64,000 nt of DNA from Saccharina japonica (taxonomy: Eukaryota; Sar; Phaeophyceae; Laminariales; Laminariaceae). The translations under genes and the position numbers were made by a program. Below, one piece after another: positions 10,570 through 23,900 of this stretch (the first letter of the stretch is position 1; each line of letters opens with the position of its first letter). The DNA is taken from assembly GCA_008828725.1 (NCBI GenBank), contig MEHQ01004020.1:704593-768592 (forward strand), written 5' to 3'. The notes beneath the pieces were generated by a model. The model was not told where the DNA came from. It did no database searches and was given only the letters and a program-made list of their open reading frames with translations.

Positions 10570-11657
10570 TCAAGAGGGCGTTTGCAGCAGTGAAGGGGGT
10601 GACACTTTCACCAGCACCACCTGCCTCCCCTGTCCATCCCTTGCGGTCCTCAGAGTGCGCTTACTCCCTACCCCCAGCGACTTAAAAACTTGCTGCCGCA
10701 GTTGACCGGCGTCCCTGCCCTCCGTTCGGCGCCTCGCTCTCAAGGACATCGTGTCAGAGGCCAGCGCTTGCGCGGCGCGGCGGGCGCCAATGTCGGCGCT
10801 AGTCCTGGCCCGACGAAGTGGTAACGCGCCAATAGGAGGGACCGCCTCATCCCCAGGCCACGGGAAACCCGCAATGGTAGTGGGCGAAGCAACCGGTGAA
10901 TGCCTAACACCTGCGGACATTTCGGCACCGCTTTTTCTCGTCGCAGCAGCAGTGTCGCCCTCGTCGTTGTCAGCGCTAGCTACCGAAAAGCACGACCGAC
11001 TGTCAAGGTCGAGCGCATCCCTGGAATCCGCTCGAGCGGAGACAGCCGTGCCAATTTCCACCCTAACCTCCCCAAAATTCTGCCTACGATGGGTGCTACT
11101 ACTATTTCCATGGTTCGCGAAGCCGTCCCCGCGCTGAGCTTGGTTAGCAGGTGGCCCGCCGCTATTCCGATGGTTTTTGTGCCCACCGCTTGCGGAGGGT
11201 AAGGGGTAGATGTCTCGTGCTGCATTCGCCGAACCATGTTGAGAGCCTTCTCCTTCTCGAGGGGGAGAGGGGGTGTCAGCCTCATCAAGAGCCTTCTCGG
11301 ATATATCGTCCTCAGACGTGCTATCATCGCCCTCTCTCCCCCTCCTTTGCCGGCCGCCGCTAGAGAGCAAGTTGTTGACCAGAGAGGGTCCCTGTTCCGG
11401 CGTCGCCTTCTGGTTGTCTCCAGAGCAGCTGCTGTGAAGCGACCGAAGTTGGTTCGAAGAAGGCCGGCCTGTCGGAGAGCGTTCGTCCGAGGTTGAATTA
11501 GCGACCCCTCCGCTGTTTCCGACGCCATCTCTCCCTACTATTGACGTAACTGATGCGCTGGCGTTGCTCGCGGTGTTTGACCGATGAGCGTGCGATGGTT
11601 TTGCCATGACGTCGAGGCCGCACCTTTCCAGCGGAGCGAGAATGCAGGGCTCTATGC
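10570..11657 (-). CDS. ARM gene terminal exon 39: disordered Ser/Arg-rich C-terminus and stop
   Basis: After the acceptor CTGATGCAG, two bases complete a Gly codon, then 361 codons run to TGA at 10570-10572. There is a possible internal Met at 11607, but the frame is open upstream through the acceptor and joins exon 38 in phase, so an internal terminal exon fits better than a separate gene. Composition is Ser/Gly/Arg/Ala-rich, with an acidic patch (GDDSTSEDDISEKALDEAD) and a basic end (GSKRTLRTARDGQGRQ). It is predicted to be disordered, and I recognise no domain. Confidence 0.7.
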
Positions 11658-14600
11658 CTGCATCAGCATGTATGCGAGGTTAACAGAGGCGCAAAACAAT
11701 TTAAACGTAGATATCTTACGGGTACAGCAGTTGTTGTTATTTTACCATCGAAATACTAATTCAACACTTAATTTAAGTCTAATTGTAGGTAATTTGGGCC
11801 AAAGGGTGGTCGGATGCACTCGGGAGAACGAACGCTTTCTGTCAAAACCCTTGCGAGGCCGCAGGGCAAACAAACATGGTTGGAGGTGTTTGTGTAGCTG
11901 GGAGGATAAACTCAACGTTAACCGTGCGCAACTAACTCCCACACTCATCGTCTAGGAAAGAAAGGGACATGCCAATTATGTCCCCCCGCCAACCGTCCCC
12001 CCCCCCCCCATTGCGCAAAACGCCGTAAGATACAGTGCTGCGCCAGTTTGTCTGTATGGCGCCGTTCTGCGATATTGATCGTGCGTGGACTGCCTGCCAT
12101 ATTACATCCGAATGGCGTCGTTCTATCATGTCGATGGCACGTGGACTGCCTGCCATCTTACATCTTACAGATAAGAAGCACGAGCACTACTTGGAACTGC
12201 AGTAAGTTCTTCAAAACGACTTGTAAATAGTATGTTCGAAAACCACTTGTACAGAGCAAGTTCTGTACACCGACTTGTAAACAACTTATTTCAAGCGGCT
12301 TGTAGATAGTAAGTGCTTAAAATCGACTTGTAAACAGTTATTCATTATTCCCCCCTTCTCACCGAACGGCATGGCACGATCCCTCCTGTTGCTCTTGTTG
12401 CTCTTGTTGCTCTCGTCGGGTGTAGCGCGAAGCTCGTCCGGCAGAGGCGAAGGAACTGCGACATCAGGACAGTTCAGGCTCTTGCCGTTCTCGGTGAATC
12501 TCGCTGTGCACAGGCTAACCTTTGTCGAACCTCCGGCGCCGCCGCTACCGCTGCTTTGGAGAAAATCTTGCTGGAAGTCGGGTTGGGGGGAGTATGGCAT
12601 TTTATGTCAGCTGGATTGTGTTGGGTTTAAGGGTTGGTTGTCGAGCTGTCATTGCTATGTTAGTAGTAAGAGACAGGTCTTTCCGGGTGCGTGGGGGCCT
12701 CTTTTTGGCCATGTAAACACGCCATATATATCTGGTTCTGATGGTTATGATCCCCCCAAATAAAGCATCCTTCGCTCAACGCTCTTGGTACTACTGTAGC
12801 TTCTCTGGTCGACGCAGGGGCCTCTCATTATGAGAGCAATGCCCCTGTACGGGGGGTGACGCCTTATTATCTGAGTTCCTTCACACGAGAAAAGCTCAAT
12901 AAGCCACCATGTCACCTGAAACGTGACTTGACTTACTTCGAAGAAAGTTTGTTTCGCGAAACCCGACTGCCACTCTGTCCCTAAGTATGAGCACCATTGC
13001 TAGTTTGTTACTCAATATTCTTGTATATAGGTGCTATATTTAAGGACAGATTGGTATTATTTGTATGCGCTACGTACGTAGTCCTTAACCAAATATTGCT
13101 CGTAAAACCGATCACACTAACCGGTATTTGCTTCATAACTGATACTTACTTGAGGAGTTCAACCCGTCACAAAAACCTTGCCTCAGAGGGCAAAAACTAA
13201 CCAAAACCTTGCCTCAGAAGGCAAAAACGAACCAAAACCTTGCCTCAGAAGGCAAAAACGAACCAAAACCTTGCCTCAGAAGGCGAAAACCAACCAAAAC
13301 CTTGCCTCAGAAGGCGAAACACTAACCGGTAGCTGATCGCATGAGGGACGAGGAACCCAACCGGCCACTATTAATACATGTTGATTTATTCACCGGCAGT
13401 TGAGCACATGAGAAGCTCCATCGGTAAACACAAATGTTGACCCAAAAAGTGGTACCCGTATAATCAATACAAGCAGTGTAAGCAGTATAAGCAGTATACA
13501 CAGTATAAGCAGTGTAAGCAGTATAAGCAGTATAAGCAGTATACGCAGTACAAGCAGTGTAAGCAGTATAAGCAGTATATGCAGTGTAAGCAGTATATGC
13601 AGTATAAGCAGTACCGTGGCACCATCTCACCGGATTAGCGCATTCCCACGTGGGCACCATCTGCAGGCCCTCTAGACCCTGCATTCCCGCTATGACAAGG
13701 ATGTCCTTGGCAGGGTCCCAGAGACGCGAAGGCGGTGATTCTGCTTCGTTTGACTGCGCCGTTTCGGTTTCTAGAAACCCAGCCGCATTCTCCCCCGCAG
13801 TCTCTGCTCACGCCGAAACATCGAGGCAGCACATTCTAATATTTAAAACATCGAGGCAGCACATTTGGATATTTTAAACGAGTAGTTTTTGTCCACAGCG
13901 AAACTTAACCATCAAGCATGCAAATATTTGTATGCAGAAGGGACTAGATTTGGTGCAGAGGACTCTTTTGGTTATTTTTGTTTCTGCAGTTTTTTCTTTC
14001 AATGTTGAAGCTCATTCTATATGCTATACATTGCTGAGGATGGCAGGGAAAACGATACGTAATGATCTTAATATCACATTTTTTCGTACTGTGTGTGTTA
14101 ATTTGTCCTCCTCCCCACTGGTTTTGGCCGTGTGTGTGGCTTAACTGCTTAACTGAACGTAGATACGTATAAAAGGCACCTTTCAAGCTCAGGTTTAGTC
14201 CTATTATCTGCGCCCCATGACCACCTCAGGGTTGATTCTAGTGCACGCAGCTATGAAGTTACGGCTACTACTATACTGCTGCTACTACTGCTACTGCTGC
14301 TGCTACTACTACTGCTACTACTACTGCTACTATTAATACTACTATCTGCATATCCCAAACTACATTATGATGTTGTTGTTGGTGCATAGATGTGTGGAAA
14401 GAATGTTGGGTACCTGATACCAAATATACATTTGGTTAGAAAAATGACTTGTTCCACGTGCCCCCACGAGCTTATCTCTCACAGCGTTCAGCTCGGTGAT
14501 CTCACCAGGTCAGACGCTTTTTAGAATAACTCATACCTTATAAACCACCTTCCCGGAAGGGCGTTTAGTACGGGGGGCCATATTAAATGGGACCGAATAT

Positions 14601-17600
14601 TGTTAGTAAAAATACGTAAATATGTAGGTTTTTGTGTCTGCCGTAGGTCCTATTTACTATTATTTACTATGGTCCCCCGTGATAGATTTCCGAAAAGAGG
14701 GTGTAATAAAATACGAAGGGGGGGCGATTGCGTCCCACGAATCAGCTATTGGTACATAATCAGACTGATACTACTTAAAAGGTACAAGATATATCATAAC
14801 TACAGTATTGCATACGTATGTATTACCGATACTACCTGTCCTATTAATGTGCCATCAGGAGACACTACATTACCGCTGTGGTATACTTGGTATATCCTCA
14901 GGGGAATAGGATCTGGACAAAAAAAACGTAAGGTAACACAGATCTCACCGTTATCGACTGCGGAAGGCGCACAGGGGAGATGAACCGCCTGCCCCTTCCT
15001 GGTTTCCAAAACATGCTTGCGGAACTCCACGGAGGCCTGGTGAAATGTCTCGCAGGCTCTTGTAGTCACCTATTAATAGTTTCCCAGAGCGGGCACAGGC
15101 AGTGTGTCTGTTTCTGTTTCTTGTTTTTTATTTACTCATGTATCCTCAGGCGGGGATTCATAAAAATAAAGCTTTGGCTCACGACAGTTCCACCTTCCAA
15201 ATATGGGTCGTGTGCCAATTTAGTCCAGCGTTCCCGTTTATCAAGTCAAGCACGACACGTGCCAGGGTCAAAGGCAACGCACTACTGCGAGTAAGAAAAA
15301 GTCTCAAAGCAACAACGTGGCCGGAGCATTCCTTCCGGAGGGTACAATAAGCAGCGGCCCCTACTATTCTCGTAGTCGTCACGATTCCAGTGGCTTGGGG
15401 GACCAAAATAGCTGGGGATGCCAAACATGAGCTGTAACAAAAAGATATAATGTTTTGGGCTTGGCTGAAATTGTTGCGTGCGGTAGGGTGGGTGTCTACG
15501 GGGCGTCATTCTCGTAGAGTGTTTCGTCCTAAACTTCCTGATTGATGTCGTTTTATGTCATGTGAGAGGAAATCTGAGCGTTCCTGATGTTGTGCCCTTC
15601 GTGAAATTTCCTGATTTAGGACCCGTTTCCTCTTTTTCCCTTTTTGTTTCAAGAAAAAGAGGAAAACCAGGAAAAAAACATTCTTCGATAGTATGACTGA
15701 CCCTCACAGCGCACTAATTTCAGTATAAAAGTTTAAAATTGGTGTTCTTACGGTTCATACAGAAGTCCAGATAAGAAAAAAACACGTATTAACTCCAGAT
15801 TTGTTATTATTTCTCGCCCAGCATCTACCCCTACTACTCGTTCCAGTTGCCGCAATACCGGCGTCATCAAAGCCATAATCCGCAAACGAGCTGGTTAGGG
15901 AGGGGGTTAAACGTCTCCTTCAACTTCAAAGCTCGCGGCAACTGGCATATATCGAACCACAGGGATACCTCTGAACACGTACAACCCCTCTCTGACCTCT
16001 CTGAGCTGGTCGATCCCCTCCTCTACCGTCTCCTCGGTCGTTGCCGGCAGCTCGGCTTCTACCACCCTGACAGGCGTTTTTCAGCGACACGTAGACCTTG
16101 TTGATAGGCTGCTACACACAGTGCATTAGTTTTTTTCCTCACTTGGAAGGGCAAGGGCGGCATTGGCATGTGTGCTGCAAATCTATTGGTAGGCTACTGT
16201 AGTCCCATAGGCTACTGCCGTCCAATAGCTTTTCTTGCGGTCCAATAGGTTTCCTTGTTTGGTCTTCATGGCCTTTATTGTTTTTCATGTGGATGCTATC
16301 GAGTGGTTCGTATGAAAGGTTATGCTGCACGTTGTCGGATGGCACATCAGCAGAATCACCCCTACGCCTCCCACGAGATAGATCCCCACGTATAGAAACA
16401 AAACCCCTCGACGGTACGTGGTGGTGACGACCCCAAACGCCAATAGGAACCGCTGGCATGAAAATAAATATGTCCAATTCCCGACTGACACAAGCGAATG
16501 CAACACGAAAAATGCCTACTAACAAATACACGTGAGGTCAGTACAAGGTCAGCACATACAGCACATACACACATGACGTCGGTCTCCGAGTCTCCAATCA
16601 CGTTGTAAAAGTACGAACTAAGTGCGGCCAGTAGTTACAAAGGTTCCGGAATTCTCGACCCAGACGCCACGGGTCATATTTTGCGCCTACCCCCATTACA
16701 GCAACCATGTGTAGGTACAGGCAGCAACAACTGTAAATATCGTACCTACTGTCGAAACGTCGAAACACACCTGAAAATAAGGCGTTGCATTTGGCGAATT
16801 TCGTCTTTCTTATCTGCAGGCAAAAAATAGAAAACAGCATAAGAGTGGTATGTGCGTGATATTAGCGCCTCGTCCCCTCGTTAGCTTCAGCGCCATCATA
16901 ATGCATGCACTATTTAGTGAGAATCTTCCATGGAATTGCGCCATGATAAAAAAATAGGCAGTTGCGTCTACTACGTATAATAGTAGTGGCATGATACTCA
17001 CTATGGGTTTGTGGTCTCACTAAACCCCTAACATCATTTTTGGGCCAAAACATTCGGAAATAGAGAAGGATCATGGTTGCAGAACGGAAAAGGGTTAACA
17101 GACATAATATTTACTAATAACCTGAGCCTAATTTTTCGACGCGAGCGTAGTTTACGCGACATCGACCACACGCTCGAGATTGTCCTACCTACCAAAAACA
17201 ATATTCGATCAGCCGACGAATCGTTTCCACAGCCTTGTTTTCGCTTTCGCTTCCCTTAGGCTAGCGGAGACTGCAACCAGTGAAGGGTGTTCGCCGCGGA
17301 AAGCTAGCATATACTGCATATACTGCAGCCAGTATTCCGGGTGTTATACTGCAGCCAGTAGCGTCCTTAGACAATGAACCAATCGAAGGTATCGGTTACC
17401 ACGCTATTCGAAAATATGGTTGACAGACGCTGTATACGATACGAACACGGTATATCTAACCCAATGGTTGACAAATCGTTGATCAATGGTTGACCAATCA
17501 ACCAATGTTTCGGGCTAGTCTAGTCTTCTTCGTCTCGTAGACAGCAGTACGCATCAACCATTGTTATATCTCGAAATAGCAGTGAGTAAGTTCTACTGGT

Positions 17601-17896
17601 TCGATGAGGTAACCAGCCCCCCAGTCATCCACCAACTAGCCACCAACCAACGCGCGATTCCAACCAAACCATCTGTACCGCTCAACTGCCCTGAAGTTGT
17701 CGTTTCACCTGCGGCACCACCATGCGTGCTACGCTCTTGCGTCGCTGGTTCGATATCTCCGCTGTGATTGGCCGAGGCCATCTGAGGGGTTGTTTCGGCC
17801 GGTAAAATGTACCGGTAGGGCAGCATGCGGGGTAAGGAGTCGCGTGTACACTTCTTGGAGATGGGGGAAACTTTTCTCACAGAGCGCACCACCTAC

Positions 17897-17943
<47 letters not shown>

Positions 17944-20900
17944 ATACGTTTTGTCTTACAAATAGGGCGAAGGAAATGCGCCCAAAAGAAAGGTGGCTCA
18001 ACGTGCGTGTGGGTATTTGTATTTGTCGTCAACCGTGTTCGCTGGATACATGCTTTAATCATCCATCATAGTTGGCATACATGCTTTAATCATAACCTCA
18101 GCCGACTACTGTAGAATGGAGCATTGGAGCACTACTGTTCGGGTTAGCCGCATGGAGCACTACTGTTTGCGGTTAGCCGCACGCCTCCTCACCAACGACG
18201 ACGCATCATCGCCCCTTTCTCTATCCCTAGGGTGAAACACGTAGTCGGTCAGCTCCACCAGGGCTGGGGACAAGTCGCCCACGCCCGGCGCTGCCGACAA
18301 CACCACCACTCGTTGGAGGATGGCCCTGTAGGTAAACAGGGAGGTACGGAGGCATACCGCAGCCGGGAGCACGGGGTGGGGGTGAGACATGAAGCAAGGT
18401 GGGAAAACTATTCTCCGGGACGAATCATTGAGCAGGCGTGCGGCCACCACGGAGTAGCAAGGGGACATTGCCACGGTAGGGCGGAAAGGCAGGGCTTAGA
18501 AGTAGGACACTCTACCAGGACTGCAACGCCTTAGCACACAATATAACTCTGTAGGAAAGTAGGAAGGCATACCGCAGCCGGGAACACGGGGGCGTGGGAC
18601 GTGCAGCATGCGGCAAACAGAAACAAGCTAATGGGCGAAGCACTATATATGCAGCTATGTCGCCAGAGAATATTCATGACAGCACGGGAGTGACGCATTA
18701 TACACCCATGACATGCCGCAACGAAGCGCTGATAGCAGGGTCGAGAGCGAGAAGGGTGTGCTGAGAAAACAAGGGTTGACACACGCCTTCGCATACCATT
18801 CCTGATTGTTGTGGTTTGCCGTACTGAAGCAGTCTGATCATAGGACACAGCGGCTCCGGTAACTCGACAGGAGCAGGAGCCGTGGCCCATTTTTGTAGAA
18901 TTAGACCTTAATCGTATGCGCGCCCTCCCTGTTCATAACCCTATACCATGACCCGCCCTGCTCCAGTACACCCGAACCTGAAGTGCTACAGTTGTGTGTA
19001 TAAATATTTAATCCAAACGTACCCTATATTTGGAAGTATCGCCTAGACCATGTAGGGTACCGCTTTGTAGACGTGCGGAATGTTCTTCAATCGGCGTCCT
19101 TTACGCACAACCCTTTTCATTGCCCCGTCTTTCGGCCGTCTACGCCTAGATGTACTAGATGTATTATATGTACTAGATGTACTAGATGTACTAGATGTAC
19201 TAGATGTACTAGATGTACTAGATGTACTAGATGTGAAAAAAATAAACATTTTGTGTTAGCATTTACTCGTGCGAGAACAGGAGCGCACTCCAGGGTGGGG
19301 CAGAGGCTTGGCGTACCTATTGCACGAAAAGAGATAATTTCGCATGATGTCAACGTACCACAATAGGTTGGGCGCTGCGCCATTCACTATACCTCATGTA
19401 TGCGCCGCCAACCAGAGTAGCATCACCGAGGAGCAAGCCCAGCACCATCGTGAACCTGCCGCGCAATAATTCATAACACAGGATGCTCAGGAAACGAAAT
19501 GCCATGCGTTAAGTACTACTATAATACTTCTATTTTGCTAGGCTTACAAGGGGGTGCCTTAAGCATTTTTCGAACATGCTTATTAGGGACATAAAGGGGG
19601 TGGAACGTTTCACTGATAGTCATGTTTAGCAAACGAATCATATTTTATTTGTAGCTTTTCTATAAAAAACAAGAACAACAGATGTGAGATCGAAAGTTTC
19701 CGAGATTTAGTCTGTCGAAGCTCATCGTTGCAAGCTTTGTGCCGTTTCTTATGATACCACCAATACTATTAATAGTGATACTAGCAATAGTAGGGATGCT
19801 TCCATCGCACGTACTACTGTTAGTATTATGATTGAGTATCTACTCTTAGTATTTTATTACTCTGAAGAACATTCTTACTTCGTAGGGTTATAAGGGAGGC
19901 TTAAATGATACGTTAAGCGTGTTTCGTAGGAGACGATATGGAAAACAGCGAAAAAACGATCCCTCCTGGAAAACATCCAGGCGCACGTACGGATGGATCA
20001 AGCGGCAAGGACCAGGAATCGCTGTAACGATAAAAGGAAGGATCAAGCGGCGGCTGTGTCGCCTGGATCCTTTGTTACTAACAATTCAAAAAGTCGCGTC
20101 CAGATACTTGGGTTCCGATAGATATATCTACGCATGTAGTCTACAGCATAAACATATACTTCGTATAGCAGTATGCGCGTGTAATTTTTCACACTGTCTG
20201 GTCCAAGCTGGCGCGTTTGCTCCGGGGTTATGAACAGAGAACGCTGTGCCCTGCACCAGCTACTACACCAGCTCTACGCCGGACCGGGAGACACTTGAAA
20301 GCGACGACAAATTTTGACGCTAGAGACGGACAACATCGAAACATCTTTTTGTGGACTCGTGGGAGAACATTTGAACCGCAACCCTTCGAATAGGTTAGAA
20401 TTATCATATTATGATAGCTTTGGTTATCCCGGCGAAACACGGCTAGTCCCACGAATCCAACACAATGGCAACGGCGTAGTATCGTGTGTGTATTTTCCAA
20501 GCCCAATATGTATTTGCTGTCAGTACGCGGCAATAAAAGCGTGGAGAGCCCCCTCGTCAGCCCTTACGGTCCTTGCGCAGCCGCAACGCGCAGACTTAAT
20601 GACAATAATAGATATAATGGTAATTGACATCCTACAACAATGTTGATGATATTGTGTTTGCATAAGCTTCAACGTCCATCTAAACCAAGGGTAACTACTC
20701 TCTGCGACGAGGTGCCGCGTTGATCACCGGTGAATCATCGCGGGGGTAGTATCCCTGGGTGCCTCGTTGATCCCAAAGTATATACGAATGAACGCGACAA
20801 CGGAATGTACCCGGAGGAAACACAATAATAGACAATAATACACAATAATAGACAATAATACACAATAATACACAATAATACACAATAATACACAATAATA

Positions 20901-23900
20901 CACAATAATACACAATAATACACAATAATAGACACTAATACACACTAATACACAATAATACACAATAATACACAATAATAGACACTAATAGACAATAATA
21001 CACAATAATACACAATAATACACAATAATACAGTATAATAATTGCTGTTCGTGACAGCAGCAGGAACATCTAACCTGGGGTCCGCTATGAGGCCAAGCAG
21101 CAGGTCCTCCTTCCCGACCAAACGCCGCATGACCAGCGAGCAGATATCTCGTACGTCGTCATCCTCCGTCGGCAGTATCTTGAGCATGATGCCTAGGCAA
21201 CCCTGTAGGCGCCGACCGAGACATCAACACAGAAGACCGATATTGTTTGAGGAAGATACACCTAATTTGTTTTCTTGGCGATGGACGGGCCAACGACAAA
21301 CCCCTACAACTTGGACTATTAATTGAGTCGACGAGAAAACAATACGTAGGGGGTGGAGTCTTCTGCCTGCTCGAACTGAAAAAAGCGAGGCACAAATCGC
21401 AGTGGAGAGGAGGGGGGAGGGGGATAGCCTGCTATGTGACCATCTTAGGATCTGAGTGACGACTAGGAGGGAGAAAGAAAATAAGAGCGAAGACAACAAA
21501 TGGGATAAAACAATATTTAAACACGAGGCATTGATAATATACTAATTTCAGTATACCTCTCTTGATGGAAATGCAAGGAACGTTGAGGCATTATAATGAA
21601 TAAACAAACGGCTTTTACGTACCTAGTGTATGATGTGTACGTGAAGCTAATATACACAGACAAGTAACGCCCACAGGGTAGCTACGAGCACCTTGGACCG
21701 CAGTTTTTTTTCTTCTAGTATTCGACTACTCGGGCAGAAAACACACAGGTACCCCTCAAACACACGCATCTCACCCCACCGGTACAACACATACCTCGCA
21801 CACCGACTGGACCGGGACGCCCGGCAAGTTCACGGTGAGCACTGCGCAGCAAAGCGCCGAAACTTGAGCGATAGGAGGCGATGACCATGATAACCCGTTC
21901 TCATCGCACACCAGCCCCCCCCCCTCTTTAGCCTCTCTACCGTAAGGCTGGAGTGGAGTACACTGAGCATACTGAGTATCCTGAGCACACTCCGAAGCCC
22001 AGGGGTTCGCCGTCGTCATGGCAAGAAGCTGCGCGTTGCAGGGTCGGTTTGGGGTTGTCGGAGAAAATACGGCGAACAACACGACCACGTTAGTCAATAT
22101 ATGTTACGGTCGTTCTTATCGGAGCCATAATTTTCCAAAATTTCCAATATTTGTTTTCGCGCAATTTTCTATATTTCCATTTTTTCCGTTTTTTTTTCTT
22201 TGTATTGGAACGTGAAGCCTTCCAAACATGTTGCCCTCTGAAAAGTTTCCAATATTTCCAATATTTCCAGTATTTTTTTTTTCCTTCTTTTTTTGGAAAA
22301 ACATACTGAAAATTATGGGGGAAAGCTGCTCGATAAGATGAGTTCATTTACTGTGATTGCCCTGAGCGACATCCTCTCGCGTCGACCTTTGCCTGAACCA
22401 AGAGAGCAGACACGATCATATCTCGGGTGCTGTCTGCGTTGCCCATCCGCCGTGAAGCCCCGTGGTACAAAACAGACCTCCGGGGGAGAAATAAGGTGTA
22501 CAGACACCTCGGACAAATAATCTACAGATAGATCAGATTGATCATCGATTCCCACTTGATGATCTACAAGCAGTAGGCCTTTCAAGGCAGATCTATTCCC
22601 GATCTTGAATATATACCTGGTATGACTCCGCGTAATCGCGTTTTTTTTATTTTCTTCCCGTCACCTCTGTTCCTCGCTGTTGGACCACTGCCGCTGCGGT
22701 CGTCCTGTTCATCAAAAACATCTTCACCGTCGTCGAGATCGCATAGCGCACGTGCTCTCGAGCCTGAATTAAGCATCAGAGATAGAGACATTATCGGATA
22801 CGAAGAGATTGGATCATGCCTTGGAATATCGTTGTACTCTGAATGTGGTCAAGCCGGGGAACATTGAGTACCACAGGGATTGGGTACGTGAGAGGTTGAA
22901 CCACGTCTCACGATATAGTATATTATTAAGTAAGTATTTTCGACTTACTATGAGTGTAGTTGAGGAGTACCATACACAAAAGTAGGTGCGCGTATCCCTG
23001 CCTTAAGATAGCTACCGTGTTACAGGGTATATGAGGTCGAGTTATGCCTCGGAATACAGGAAATATATAAGCACACGCCTCCTCGCCACCCCGAGACTGG
23101 TACAACAAAGCTATCGAAGTCTTCGTATACCCGCTGTACAGCGATAAGAATGGCGAAGCACAAGTACCCCCAGAAATGCTGACGGACGACAATGAACTTT
23201 ACGCTAACTCACATCCAACCCGCCACGCAATCAAACCCCTGATAAGGAATCCGCAGAGCCCCGCCCTCAGCCATGTTTAGCTCGTTGGATCGGAACTATT
23301 TTAGTATATGTACGGTAAGGTATCATACCGCTGACGTTTCTTCTTATCTCAGGCCTGCGAAGCTCAAGACATATACATACGGTCCTGGATCTCCATGTCT
23401 GGGACGAGTCTGGCTAGCTTGAGGAAGGCCATGGATGCACTTGTGGTATACTGTTCTATAGGTACTGTACCTGGTATTTATGTACTACAGCTTACAGCGT
23501 ACATCACCTCTACGTTCAGCGAAGTTGCCGTCTCATCCCACAGCACGTAAAGAGCCGTGACAGCCTTGCATTCGATGACAGCATGTCGACAAAACAGCGT
23601 CCACGACCGAAGCTTCTCCTTCTCCTCCCCGATGAAAACGGGAGATGATGACCCTGATGATGATGATGATGACCATGACGAACGCGCCTCCACGACAGGT
23701 ATGCTGAGCAAGAGGACATACCACAGCGACGCCAGGCGCACGGTGGCTACACGCGAGCCCAAGCCCTGCAACAATAAATAGATTCGGCGCTCTCCGAGTT
23801 AGCTTTCAAGCCCGTCCAATGTATCGCGAAGCCTATAAAGGTGAGTATCGACCACTCAATCGGCGGTCGAACTCACAGATGACGTCTTTGTAATCATTTT

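Noticed and set aside
12371..12763. Plus-strand ORF with a Leu-rich signal-peptide-like start
   Set aside because: It is the complement of an Asn/Ser/Lys repeat in ARM exon 38 on the minus strand.
13196..13322. CRISPR-like evenly spaced repeats
   Set aside because: Units are contiguous 31-bp tandem copies with no unique spacers, in a eukaryotic intron.
19148..21033. Long hydrophobic Tyr/Val/Leu/Cys or Ser/Thr ORFs over 9-mer arrays
   Set aside because: Periods divisible by three keep frames open by chance; translations are pure repeat.
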